NCBI GenBank assembly: GCA_900321965.1
Contig: ONYA01000018.1
Coordinates: forward strand, 1-58,289
Reading direction: 5' to 3'
DNA from: an uncultured Prevotellaceae bacterium
GTDB lineage: Bacteria; Bacteroidota; Bacteroidia; Bacteroidales; Bacteroidaceae
Length of the DNA: 58,289 nucleotides
In this document: positions 9,271 to 16,036 of the stretch, one piece after another
How positions within the stretch are numbered: the stretch's first letter is position 1
Layout of the letters: the number at the start of each line of letters is the position of its first letter
Program-made: the position numbers and the translations under genes
The notes under the pieces: generated by a model
The model's input: only the letters and a program-made list of their open reading frames with translations
Databases searched by the model: none
What the model was told of the DNA's origin: nothing

Positions 9271-9309
9271 TGAAATAATTTACAATTTAACGATTTACAA
9301 TTTACAATT
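9271..9309. repeat. AT-rich TTTACAATT direct repeats
   Basis: The 42-bp gap between the DUF4924 and LysE-type genes is almost entirely made of TTTACAATT/TTTAACGATT units. The same word family fills the gap at 21203-21335. These look like a dispersed AT-rich intergenic repeat. No promoter is visible in it, so the DUF4924-to-prfC genes probably depend on the promoter at 9985-10016. Confidence 0.5.
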
Positions 9310-9310
9310 A

Positions 9311-9964
9311 TCAGAAAAAACGCACCAAGTTCGTTGTCGTACCAAGCAGCATGATAACCGAACCGATAATCACGGCTACGCCAATGACCTGATTGATGAT
9401 GCGGATGCCATTGGTGTCAAACTTCATGCGTATCTTATCCACTAACCACGTCAAACCCCACCACCACAGCAGGGCACCGCCCACGATGCTGGCAAAGCCC
9501 ACGAGCATCTCGAACGGATGGTCGGGCAGCACAAAGGCAAACTGGGCGTACATAGCCAAGAACAGGAAAATGATAAGCGGGTTGGAGAATGTCACCAAGA
9601 AAGCCGTCCACGTGTTGTACCACAAAGTACCTTTCTGCTGTCCTGACTGGTGCATCTTCTTCGTGGGGTCGGTATGGTAGGTGTACCAGCCAAAGCCGAG
9701 CAGCATCAGGCTACCAGCAATCTGAAGATAGAAACGATTTTGGTCGTTGTTGATCAAGTCCATGACAAACGACATACCGAAGCCCGAGAAGCCTGCATAG
9801 AGGATATCGCTGATGGCGGCGCCTATGCCTGTGGCAAAACCATACCAACGCCCCTTGTTCAGCGTACGCTGCACACAGAGAATGCCCACCGGCCCCATCG
9901 GTGCCGATGCAATCATCCCAATAAGCATCCCCTTAAAGATGAAATCCAATATGTTGATTGGCAT
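9311..9964 (-). CDS. LysE/RhtB family exporter
   Basis: Inner-membrane exporter of the LysE/RhtB superfamily, 217 residues from the ATG at 9964, with about six hydrophobic segments. The diagnostic N-terminal APMGPVG lies at residues 21-27, and an N-P pair (SNPLII) occurs mid-protein. The family exports amino acids or related metabolites; the substrate here is unknown. The open frame extends upstream to 10084, but those codons lie upstream of the promoter -7 box at 9985-9992. Transcription would begin near 9980, so the true start must be 9964 or the near-leaderless ATG at 9976. Proximity to the aromatic amino acid genes is suggestive only. Confidence 0.85.
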   Translation of the reverse strand: MPINILDFIFKGMLIGMIASAPMGPVGILCVQRTLNKGRWYGFATGIGAAISDILYAGFSGFGMSFVMDLINNDQNRFYLQIAGSLMLLGFGWYTYHTDPTKKMHQSGQQKGTLWYNTWTAFLVTFSNPLIIFLFLAMYAQFAFVLPDHPFEMLVGFASIVGGALLWWWGLTWLVDKIRMKFDTNGIRIINQVIGVAVIIGSVIMLLGTTTNLVRFF

Positions 9965-9984
9965 GTGAAATGGCATAGCGGGTG

Positions 9985-10016
9985 CAAAGTTACGAAAAAA
10001 TGAGAGAAAAGCCAAA
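9985..10016 (-). promoter_or_regulatory. Promoter of the LysE-type gene
   Basis: On the minus strand, TTTG (10016-10013), a 20-bp spacer and TAACTTTG (9992-9985) match the Bacteroidetes consensus. It is divergent from the ROK kinase promoter, whose -7 box is 53 bp away. Confidence 0.7.
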
Positions 10017-10020
10017 TTTT

Positions 10021-10052
10021 TTTCGTTGTTTACAGAATAATTATTACCTTTG
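10021..10052 (+). promoter_or_regulatory. Promoter of the ROK kinase gene
   Basis: TACCTTTG at 10045-10052 is a full -7 match, with a weaker TTTC at 10021-10024 in the -33 position (20-bp spacer). The gene starts 41 nt downstream. Confidence 0.65.
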
Positions 10053-10093
10053 CAGCTACAAAAGTTAAACCAATTAAGAAACATAAGACTATT

Positions 10094-11080
10094 ATGAACG
10101 AACAGCAGACAATGAAGCCATACGTAATTGGCTTAGACCTGGGAGGCACGAACTCCATTTTCGGAATCGTCGATGCACGTGGTGATATCAAGGCTACGAC
10201 AGCCATTAAGACTGGCGGCTATGCTACCGCAGAGGAATATGTAGACGCCTGTGTCGAGGCGCTGCAGGTGATCATCGAGCAGGTGGGCGGTCTCGAGAAA
10301 ATCAAGGCTATGGGCATCGGTGCTCCTAACGCCAACTACTATAAGGGGACCATCGAGTTTGCCCCCAATCTGCCGTGGGCTCACGAAGGCTGCATACCTC
10401 TGGCCGATATGTTCAGCAAGCGGTTAGGTGGCATCCCCGTGGCTATGACCAACGACGCCAATGCGGCAGCTGTCGGCGAGATGGTCTACGGTGTGGCCCG
10501 TGGCATGAAGAACTTCATTGTCATCACCTTAGGTACGGGCGTAGGAAGCGGCATCGTGGTCAACGGCCAGCTGCTGTACGGTCATGACGGCTTTGCCGGC
10601 GAACTGGGCCATGTGACGATGGTGCGCGGCGCCGAGGGACGCAGCTGCGGCTGCGGACGTACCGGCTGTTTGGAGGCATACTGTTCGGCTACGGGTGTGG
10701 CACGCACGGCCCGCGAACTGCTGGCAACGACCACACGCCCGTCTATCCTGCGCGATATGAAGCCCGAGGACATCACGTCGCTCGACGTCAGCATCGCCGC
10801 CGGCAAGGGCGACGAACTGGCTAACGAGATCTATCAGTTTACGGGCAAGATGCTGGGTGAGGCCTGCGCCGACTTCGCTGCTTTCTCGTCGCCTGAGGCA
10901 TTTATCTTCTTCGGCGGTATGGTGAAGGCTGGCGAACTCATCATGAAGCCCATCCGCGAGGCCTACGACGCTCACGTCATGAAGATTTTCCGTGGCAAAG
11001 CCCAGTTCCTGGTCAGCGGTCTCGACGGAGCAAGTGCCGCCGTCCTCGGTGCCTCAGCCATTGGTTGGGAAATTCAATAG
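10094..11080 (+). CDS. ROK family sugar kinase, probable glucokinase
   Basis: Cytoplasmic ATP-dependent hexose kinase, 328 residues. The phosphate-binding DLGGTN is at 15-20, the catalytic Asp in TNDAN at D121, GTGVGSG at 147-153, the sugar-contacting E170xxGH173, and the ROK zinc site CGCGRTGC at 185-192. Glucokinase is the likeliest assignment, because the N-terminus lacks the helix-turn-helix of ROK repressors; N-acetylmannosamine or fructose kinase cannot be excluded. It is transcribed from its own promoter, divergently from the LysE-type gene. The stop codon TAG abuts the first copy of the GC-rich repeat at 11080. Confidence 0.9.
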   Translation: MNEQQTMKPYVIGLDLGGTNSIFGIVDARGDIKATTAIKTGGYATAEEYVDACVEALQVIIEQVGGLEKIKAMGIGAPNANYYKGTIEFAPNLPWAHEGCIPLADMFSKRLGGIPVAMTNDANAAAVGEMVYGVARGMKNFIVITLGTGVGSGIVVNGQLLYGHDGFAGELGHVTMVRGAEGRSCGCGRTGCLEAYCSATGVARTARELLATTTRPSILRDMKPEDITSLDVSIAAGKGDELANEIYQFTGKMLGEACADFAAFSSPEAFIFFGGMVKAGELIMKPIREAYDAHVMKIFRGKAQFLVSGLDGASAAVLGASAIGWEIQ

Positions 11081-11235
11081 CCCACCCCCAGCCCCTCCCC
11101 AAGGGAGGGGTGTTCAGATACTGGATGAGCATTAGAATAAAACAACAGAAATACTAATTTTTAAAATATCAAATGGCCACTAACACCCAAAATATGTAAT
11201 CAAACATCCCTCCCTTCGGGAGGGCTTGGGTGGGC
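11080..11235. repeat. GC-rich inverted repeat pair 1 (REP-like)
   Basis: A direct copy (31 bp at 11080-11110, containing CCACCCCCAGCCCCTCCCC and AAGGGAGGGG) and an inverted copy (11206-11235) flank 95 bp of AT-rich sequence with no gene. Each copy can itself form a short CCTCCC/GGGAGG hairpin. The inverted copy ends 11 bp before the iorA start. The same pair structure recurs at 12837-13046, 17191-17303 and 19761-19904. Confidence 0.85.
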
Positions 11236-11246
11236 TTTTAATATCT

Positions 11247-12878
11247 ATGGAAAAAAAATTATTGTTGGGCGACGAAGCCATAGCGTTAGGTGCGCTGCAT
11301 GCCGGTCTTTCCGGTGTGTATGCCTATCCTGGTACGCCGTCCACAGAGATTACTGAGTTTATCCAGGGTAACGCTCTGGCTAAGGAGCGCGGTGTACACA
11401 GCCGCTGGTCAACCAACGAGAAGACGGCTATGGAGGCTGCCCTCGGTATGTCGTTCATGGGCAAGCGCGCCCTGGTATGTATGAAACACGTAGGCCTGAA
11501 CGTCTGCGCCGACCCGTTTGTCAACAGCGGTATGACGGGCGTCAACGGCGGCGTCGTGGTACTCGTTGCCGACGATCCATCGATGCACTCTTCACAGGAC
11601 GAGCAGGACTCGCGCTTCTACGGCAAGTTCGCTATGATTCCCACGTTCGAGCCGTCGAACCAGCAGGAAGCCTACGACATGATGGCCGTTGCCTTCGACT
11701 ACTCTGAACAGCAGAAGCTGCCTGTACTGATGCGTGTCACCACCCGTATGGCCCACAGCCGTGCCGTCGTCGAGTGTGCTGACGAACCCCGTCAGCAGAA
11801 CGACCTCAACTACAACGCCGTAGCTGCCAACTGGGTATTGCTCCCCGCCAACGCCCGCAAGCGCAACGACATCGTGACCGCCCAGCAGGCCCAGCTCGAA
11901 GAGGACGCTGCCAACTCCACCTATAATATATATAGCGAGGGGCAGGACAAGTCGCTCGGCATTCTGGCCAGCGGCATCGGCTACAACTACGTCAACGAGT
12001 GCTTCCCCGACGGATGCCCCTACCCCATTCTGAAAATATCACAGTACCCGCTTCCCAAGAAGCTGGTGCGCCGTCTGATGGATGAGTGCGAGAAGGTGCT
12101 CATCGTCGAGGAGGGTCAGCCCTTCATCGAGGACATCGTCCGTGGCGTCAGCGACAATGCCGACATCAAGGGTAAGCTCGACGGCACGCTGCCCCGCACA
12201 GGCGAGCTGAATCCCGACGTCGTGAAGAAGGCACTGGGCATGGAGGAAGGCCAGTGCTTCGACCCCTGTGCCGACGTGGCTCCACGCCCACCCGCACTCT
12301 GCCAGGGCTGTGGCCACCGCGATGTCTATGCAGCCCTGAACGAGGTACTCCGCGAATACGAGAATCCGCGCGTCTTCGGCGACATCGGCTGCTACACGCT
12401 CGGCTTCCTGCCTCCGTTCCGCGCCATCCACTCGTGCGTCGATATGGGTGCCTCCATCACGATGGCCAAGGGTGCTGCCGACGCTGGCCAGTGGCCCGCT
12501 GTAGCCATCATCGGCGACTCCACCTTCACGCATAGCGGTATGACGGGTCTGCTTGACGCCATCAACGAGAACGCCGACATCACCGTCATCATCAGCGACA
12601 ACCTGACGACGGGTATGACTGGCGGTCAGGACTCTGCAGGCACCAACAAGTTTGAGGCTATCTGCCGCGGACTCGGCCTGAGCGACGAGCACCTGAAGGT
12701 CGTCGTTCCCCTGCCGAAGAACATGCCGGAGATTACGCAGATAATCCGCGACGAGATTAACTACCACGGCACGTCGGTCATCATCCCGCGCCGCGAGTGT
12801 ATGCAGACCTTACAGAGACACCTGAAGCAGAAGAAGGCCCACCCCCAGCCCCTCCCCAAGGGAGGGGAGTCTAAATAG
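11247..12878 (+). CDS. iorA: Indolepyruvate/phenylpyruvate:ferredoxin oxidoreductase, alpha subunit
   Basis: TPP-dependent oxidoreductase subunit that converts aryl-pyruvates to aryl-acetyl-CoA with ferredoxin (reversible in principle). 543 residues from the ATG at 11247; the longer frame would start inside the repeat. YPGTPSTEI at 27-35 marks the pyrimidine-binding domain. CQGCGHRDVY near 352, GDIGCYTLG near 379 and GDSTFTHSG near 423 form the TPP/Mg site. Two oddities: the last 13 residues (AHPQPLPKGGESK) are encoded by a GC-rich repeat copy that also supplies the stop, and the C-terminal two-cluster ferredoxin domain of the roughly 600-650-residue archaeal and clostridial IorA is absent. 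Partner of iorB. Confidence 0.92.
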   Translation: MEKKLLLGDEAIALGALHAGLSGVYAYPGTPSTEITEFIQGNALAKERGVHSRWSTNEKTAMEAALGMSFMGKRALVCMKHVGLNVCADPFVNSGMTGVNGGVVVLVADDPSMHSSQDEQDSRFYGKFAMIPTFEPSNQQEAYDMMAVAFDYSEQQKLPVLMRVTTRMAHSRAVVECADEPRQQNDLNYNAVAANWVLLPANARKRNDIVTAQQAQLEEDAANSTYNIYSEGQDKSLGILASGIGYNYVNECFPDGCPYPILKISQYPLPKKLVRRLMDECEKVLIVEEGQPFIEDIVRGVSDNADIKGKLDGTLPRTGELNPDVVKKALGMEEGQCFDPCADVAPRPPALCQGCGHRDVYAALNEVLREYENPRVFGDIGCYTLGFLPPFRAIHSCVDMGASITMAKGAADAGQWPAVAIIGDSTFTHSGMTGLLDAINENADITVIISDNLTTGMTGGQDSAGTNKFEAICRGLGLSDEHLKVVVPLPKNMPEITQIIRDEINYHGTSVIIPRRECMQTLQRHLKQKKAHPQPLPKGGESK

Positions 12879-13046
12879 ACTACAAGTGGAAAGGGCCCAC
12901 CCCCAACCCCTCCCCAAGGGAGGGGAGTCTAAATAGACTTGGAGGTGGATACTAATTGTATTAATGAATAGAAAGTATAATTAAAAAAATTGGAGACCCC
13001 CAAAGTAACCAAACACCCCTCCCTTGGGGAGGGGCTGGGGGTGGGC
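12837..13046. repeat. GC-rich inverted repeat set 2 (REP-like, with tandem duplication)
   Basis: Two direct copies (12837-12867 and 12895-12925), each followed by AGTCTAAATAGACT, form a 58-bp-period tandem duplication. An inverted copy follows at 13016-13046. The first copy lies inside the 3' end of iorA and provides its stop codon. The inverted copy ends 3 bp before the iorB ATG. The 170 bp between iorA and iorB holds no other gene. Confidence 0.85.
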
Positions 13047-13049
13047 TTT

Positions 13050-13622
13050 ATGAAAACAGACATCATACTTTGCGGCGTAGGCGGACAGGGCATCCTGTCC
13101 ATCGCCACCATCATCGGTGAGGCCGCCATGAACGAGAACCTTTACATCAAGCAGGCCGAGGTACACGGCATGAGCCAGCGCGGCGGCGACGTACAGTCAA
13201 ACCTGCGCATTTCGTCAGAACCTATTGCCAGCGACCTCATCGCCCGTGGCGGTGCCGACGTGATTATTTCGATGGAGCCGATGGAGGCTCTGCGCTACCT
13301 GCCCTTCCTGAAGAAGGAGGGCTGGATTATCACTTCGGCAACGCCGTTTGTGAACATCCCCAACTACCCCGACATGGAGGTCATCAACGGCGACCTGGCA
13401 AAACTGCCCAACGTCATCAGTATCGACATCGAGCAGATGGCCAAGGACAATGGTGTGCCCCGCTCGGCCAACGTCATCCTCTTAGGTGCTGCCCAGAAGG
13501 CTCTCGGCATCGAATACGAGAAGCTGGAAGAGGCCATCCGCCGCGTCTTCGCCCGCAAGGGCGACGCCATCGTCGAGGCCAACATCAAAGCTCTGGCCTT
13601 AGGACGCGAGGCTCAGAAGTAA
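13050..13622 (+). CDS. iorB: Indolepyruvate/phenylpyruvate:ferredoxin oxidoreductase, beta subunit
   Basis: 190 residues from the ATG at 13050. The frame extends upstream, but those 20 codons are GC-rich repeat sequence (KHPSLGEGLGVGF), and the family begins at MKTDIILCGVGGQG. The opening GVGGQGILSIATII and the EVHGMSQRGGDVQ motif at about 37-49 are standard for the gamma-type (POR_gamma) domain, which completes the active site with IorA. The 171-bp gap from iorA is filled by repeats. There is no promoter in the gap, so co-transcription is likely. Confidence 0.92.
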   Translation: MKTDIILCGVGGQGILSIATIIGEAAMNENLYIKQAEVHGMSQRGGDVQSNLRISSEPIASDLIARGGADVIISMEPMEALRYLPFLKKEGWIITSATPFVNIPNYPDMEVINGDLAKLPNVISIDIEQMAKDNGVPRSANVILLGAAQKALGIEYEKLEEAIRRVFARKGDAIVEANIKALALGREAQK

Positions 13623-13644
13623 AAGCCAACTGCTGATATCGTTT

Positions 13645-13689
13645 AAGGACAGGATTAATGAAAACATTCATCATCCTGTCCTTTATTTA
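13645..13689. terminator. Bidirectional terminator between iorB and the kinase-like gene
   Basis: An 11-bp perfect stem (AAGGACAGGAT / ATCCTGTCCTT) with an inner ATGA/TCAT pairing lies 22 nt after the iorB stop and is followed by TTATTTAT. The converging kinase-like gene ends at 13703, and the A-rich left flank could serve the minus strand too. Confidence 0.75.
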
Positions 13690-13702
13690 TCTGTATTCGC
13701 GA

Positions 13703-14530
13703 TTACAAATCCTTATAGATATCTTTCATCTCACAGGGGAACCAGACGGAGGCTACGGTCTTCTTGCCACTTTCTGATTCCATATAGAATTCGCCTCCTA
13801 ACATATCGACAATAGCCTTGCAGATGGCCATTCCCAATACGGACGACTTGACAGAATCCTTCAGCGCATTTTCTTTCTGAAGGAACGAGTAGATGTCGGC
13901 ACCCACCAGTTCAGCCTGCCCCATACCGGGATAGCTGACAGTGACTTTCAGTCCCTTGCGCTCACAATTATAGCTAACGAGGATGTCGCCCTGCGTGACA
14001 TGGCTGGCGGCATTCGACAGCAGATGCATCATCAGCTGATGCATGAGATTGGTGTCAAGTATGGCCCTGCAATGGGGCGAGAGTTCCGAGGTCACACGAA
14101 CGCCGACATCGGGCTTGGTGTAGTTTAATGCCTCACGCCGATAAGAGGCCATCAGTTCGGAGAGGTTGACCTCGATAAACGTGAAGGAAGGTGTGACACC
14201 CTCAAACTTTGACATTTCGTGCAGCTGCGCTACGAAATCAAGCATCTCAGTGGTGTGGTTGGAGATATTGTTTACAATCTCCCTCACCTGAGCAGGCTGC
14301 ATGTTTTCATCTTTCTCCTCGACAACCATATTACACAGGCCATCGATGACTTTCAGCGGAGCGCGCAGAGTACGGCTGATATTGTCAATAAACACGGACT
14401 TCAGCCGCTCGCTCTTCTGAGCACGCTTGAGCGCCGAATCCAGGAGTTTCATGTAGTGACGACGAATCAGGACAACACTTATGCCAAAGGCAAGAAGCAA
14501 AACAATAATAACCCAAACTAATGCACTCAT
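13703..14530 (-). CDS. Membrane-anchored histidine-kinase-like protein lacking the phosphoacceptor His
   Basis: 275 residues: one N-terminal membrane helix (4-22), a coiled dimerisation helix (about 30-110) and a C-terminal HATPase-like domain (about 155-265). At the expected H-box the sequence is ISRTLRAPL (51-59) where active kinases have xSHE[LI]RTPL, so His is replaced by R53. The N-box Asn is kept (LLSNA, N173), but the G1 box reads SYPGMGQ instead of the usual D-x-G-x-G. No periplasmic sensor domain, receiver or output domain is fused. It is therefore probably a pseudokinase or scaffold rather than an autophosphorylating kinase. Convergent to iorB, divergent from the aminotransferase gene, with its own promoter. 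Confidence 0.82.
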   Translation of the reverse strand: MSALVWVIIVLLLAFGISVVLIRRHYMKLLDSALKRAQKSERLKSVFIDNISRTLRAPLKVIDGLCNMVVEEKDENMQPAQVREIVNNISNHTTEMLDFVAQLHEMSKFEGVTPSFTFIEVNLSELMASYRREALNYTKPDVGVRVTSELSPHCRAILDTNLMHQLMMHLLSNAASHVTQGDILVSYNCERKGLKVTVSYPGMGQAELVGADIYSFLQKENALKDSVKSSVLGMAICKAIVDMLGGEFYMESESGKKTVASVWFPCEMKDIYKDL

Positions 14531-14577
14531 AATGAAAATATTTCTCCTTGTGTTACAATAATCCTAATAATAATGCG

Positions 14578-14608
14578 CAAAGGTACAACAAAAAAACCGA
14601 AATACCAA
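14578..14608 (-). promoter_or_regulatory. Promoter of the kinase-like gene
   Basis: TACCTTTG on the minus strand (14585-14578) matches the -7 consensus, with a weak CTTG 19-20 bp upstream. The gene begins about 47 nt downstream. Confidence 0.55.
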
Positions 14609-14679
14609 GAATATTGTATATTTTTTTAGCATCCGAAGGAAAGAATCAGAAACAAAAAGTAAGGAAAAACGGATTAAAG

Positions 14680-14711
14680 TTTGGCATTTCGGCAAGTTCT
14701 TTGTAATTTTG
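14680..14711 (+). promoter_or_regulatory. Promoter of the aminotransferase gene
   Basis: TTTG (14680-14683), a 20-bp spacer and TAATTTTG (14704-14711) match the consensus exactly. The ATG lies 28 nt downstream. Confidence 0.75.
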
Positions 14712-14739
14712 CAGACCGAAATACAAACTAAAATAAAAA

Positions 14740-16017
14740 ATGAAAGAGACACCTATTAAAAAAGAAATCATCGACGGACTGATAGTCCGATTAGGTATAC
14801 AAGACTTCGCCAAGGCTACTATCCGCGAGGTGAAGCAGGTAGCTGCCACAGCCGAGAAGGAGAGCGGCGTGGAGTTTATCAAGATGGAGATGGGCATTCC
14901 CGGACTGCCTGCCGCACAGGTGGGCGTCGACGCCCAGATTAAAGCCCTGCAGGACGGCATCGCCCACAGCTACCCCGACATTCAGGGTTATCCAGAACTG
15001 AAACGGCAGGCTTCGCGCTTCGTCAAGGCATTCATCGGCATCGACGTGGCAGCCGAAGGATGCGTACCCGTCACCGGCTCCATGCAGGGCACCTTCGCCT
15101 CGTTCCTCACCTGCTCGCAGGCCGACAAGAAGAAGGACACCGTGCTGTTCATCGACCCTGGCTTCCCCGTCCAGAAGATGCAGCTACAGGTGCAGGGCGT
15201 GAACTACGAGACGTTTGACGTCTACGATTTCCGTGGCGAGAAGCTTGGCGCGAAGTTGGAGTCATACCTGTCGAAGGGCAATGTCTGTGCCATCGTCTAC
15301 TCCAACCCCAACAACCCTTCATGGGTTTGTCTGACGGAGGAGGAGTTGCAGGCCATCGGCAAGCTGGCCACTCAGTACGACTGTATCATCATGGAAGACT
15401 TAGCTTATTTCGCTATGGACTTCCGTCAGGACCTCTCGAAGCCCTTCGAGCCGCCCTACCAGCCCACCGTGGCCCGCTATACCGACAACTACATGCTGCT
15501 CATCTCGGGCTCGAAGGCGTTCAGCTATGCCGGCGAGCGCATCGGCGTGGTGTGCATCAGCGACTACGAGGGTCTGCCCTTCGGTCTGGTCTTCTCCACG
15601 CGTATGCTCTACGCTCTCAGCAGTGGCACGAGCCACTCGGCGCAGTACGCCCTGGCAGCGATGTTCCGCGCAGCCTGCGACGGCGAGTACAACTTCCGTA
15701 GCGAGGTGAAGGTCTACGGCGACCGCGCCCACAAGCTGAAGGAAATCTTCTGCCGTCACGGCTTCCACATCGTCTACGACAAGGATGGCAACCAGCCCGT
15801 GGCCGACGGTTTCTATTTCACCATTGGCTATCGTGGCATGACCAGCGGCCAGCTGGCTCACGAGCTGATGTACTACGGTGTCTCGGCCATCTGCCTCGTC
15901 ACCTGCGGTTCCGAGCAGCAGGGCCTGCGCGTCTGCACCTCGTTCATCGAGGACCACCAGTACGCCCAGTTAGAGGAAAGAATGACCATCTTTGCGGAGA
16001 ACAACCCCATCATTTAG
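14740..16017 (+). CDS. Class I/II PLP-dependent aminotransferase, probably aromatic
   Basis: Cytoplasmic fold-type I aminotransferase, 425 residues. PLP-site residues are visible: SNPNNPS at 188-194 (cofactor-contacting Asn), D220/Y223 in MEDLAYF, the Schiff-base Lys K259 in ISGSKAFSY, and R267. The length and 'pyridoxal phosphate-dependent aminotransferase' type fit enzymes that interconvert aromatic amino acids and aryl-pyruvates, which is inferred mainly from the neighbours: iorAB use aryl-pyruvates as substrate. An alanine or branched-chain enzyme is the main alternative. It converges on the acyl-CoA synthetase gene (19-bp gap). Confidence 0.88.
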   Translation: MKETPIKKEIIDGLIVRLGIQDFAKATIREVKQVAATAEKESGVEFIKMEMGIPGLPAAQVGVDAQIKALQDGIAHSYPDIQGYPELKRQASRFVKAFIGIDVAAEGCVPVTGSMQGTFASFLTCSQADKKKDTVLFIDPGFPVQKMQLQVQGVNYETFDVYDFRGEKLGAKLESYLSKGNVCAIVYSNPNNPSWVCLTEEELQAIGKLATQYDCIIMEDLAYFAMDFRQDLSKPFEPPYQPTVARYTDNYMLLISGSKAFSYAGERIGVVCISDYEGLPFGLVFSTRMLYALSSGTSHSAQYALAAMFRAACDGEYNFRSEVKVYGDRAHKLKEIFCRHGFHIVYDKDGNQPVADGFYFTIGYRGMTSGQLAHELMYYGVSAICLVTCGSEQQGLRVCTSFIEDHQYAQLEERMTIFAENNPII

Positions 16018-16036
16018 CGGCGTCTCACTCAGCACT

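Noticed and set aside
11080-11235. Classical intrinsic terminator after the ROK kinase gene
   Set aside because: The GC-rich palindrome lacks a following T-run, and the same unit occurs inside coding sequence, so it is better described as a repeat element.
12990-13050. Upstream start for iorB inside the repeat
   Set aside because: The 20 extra residues are repeat-encoded and do not match the family, whose proteins start at the MKTDIILCGVGGQG segment.
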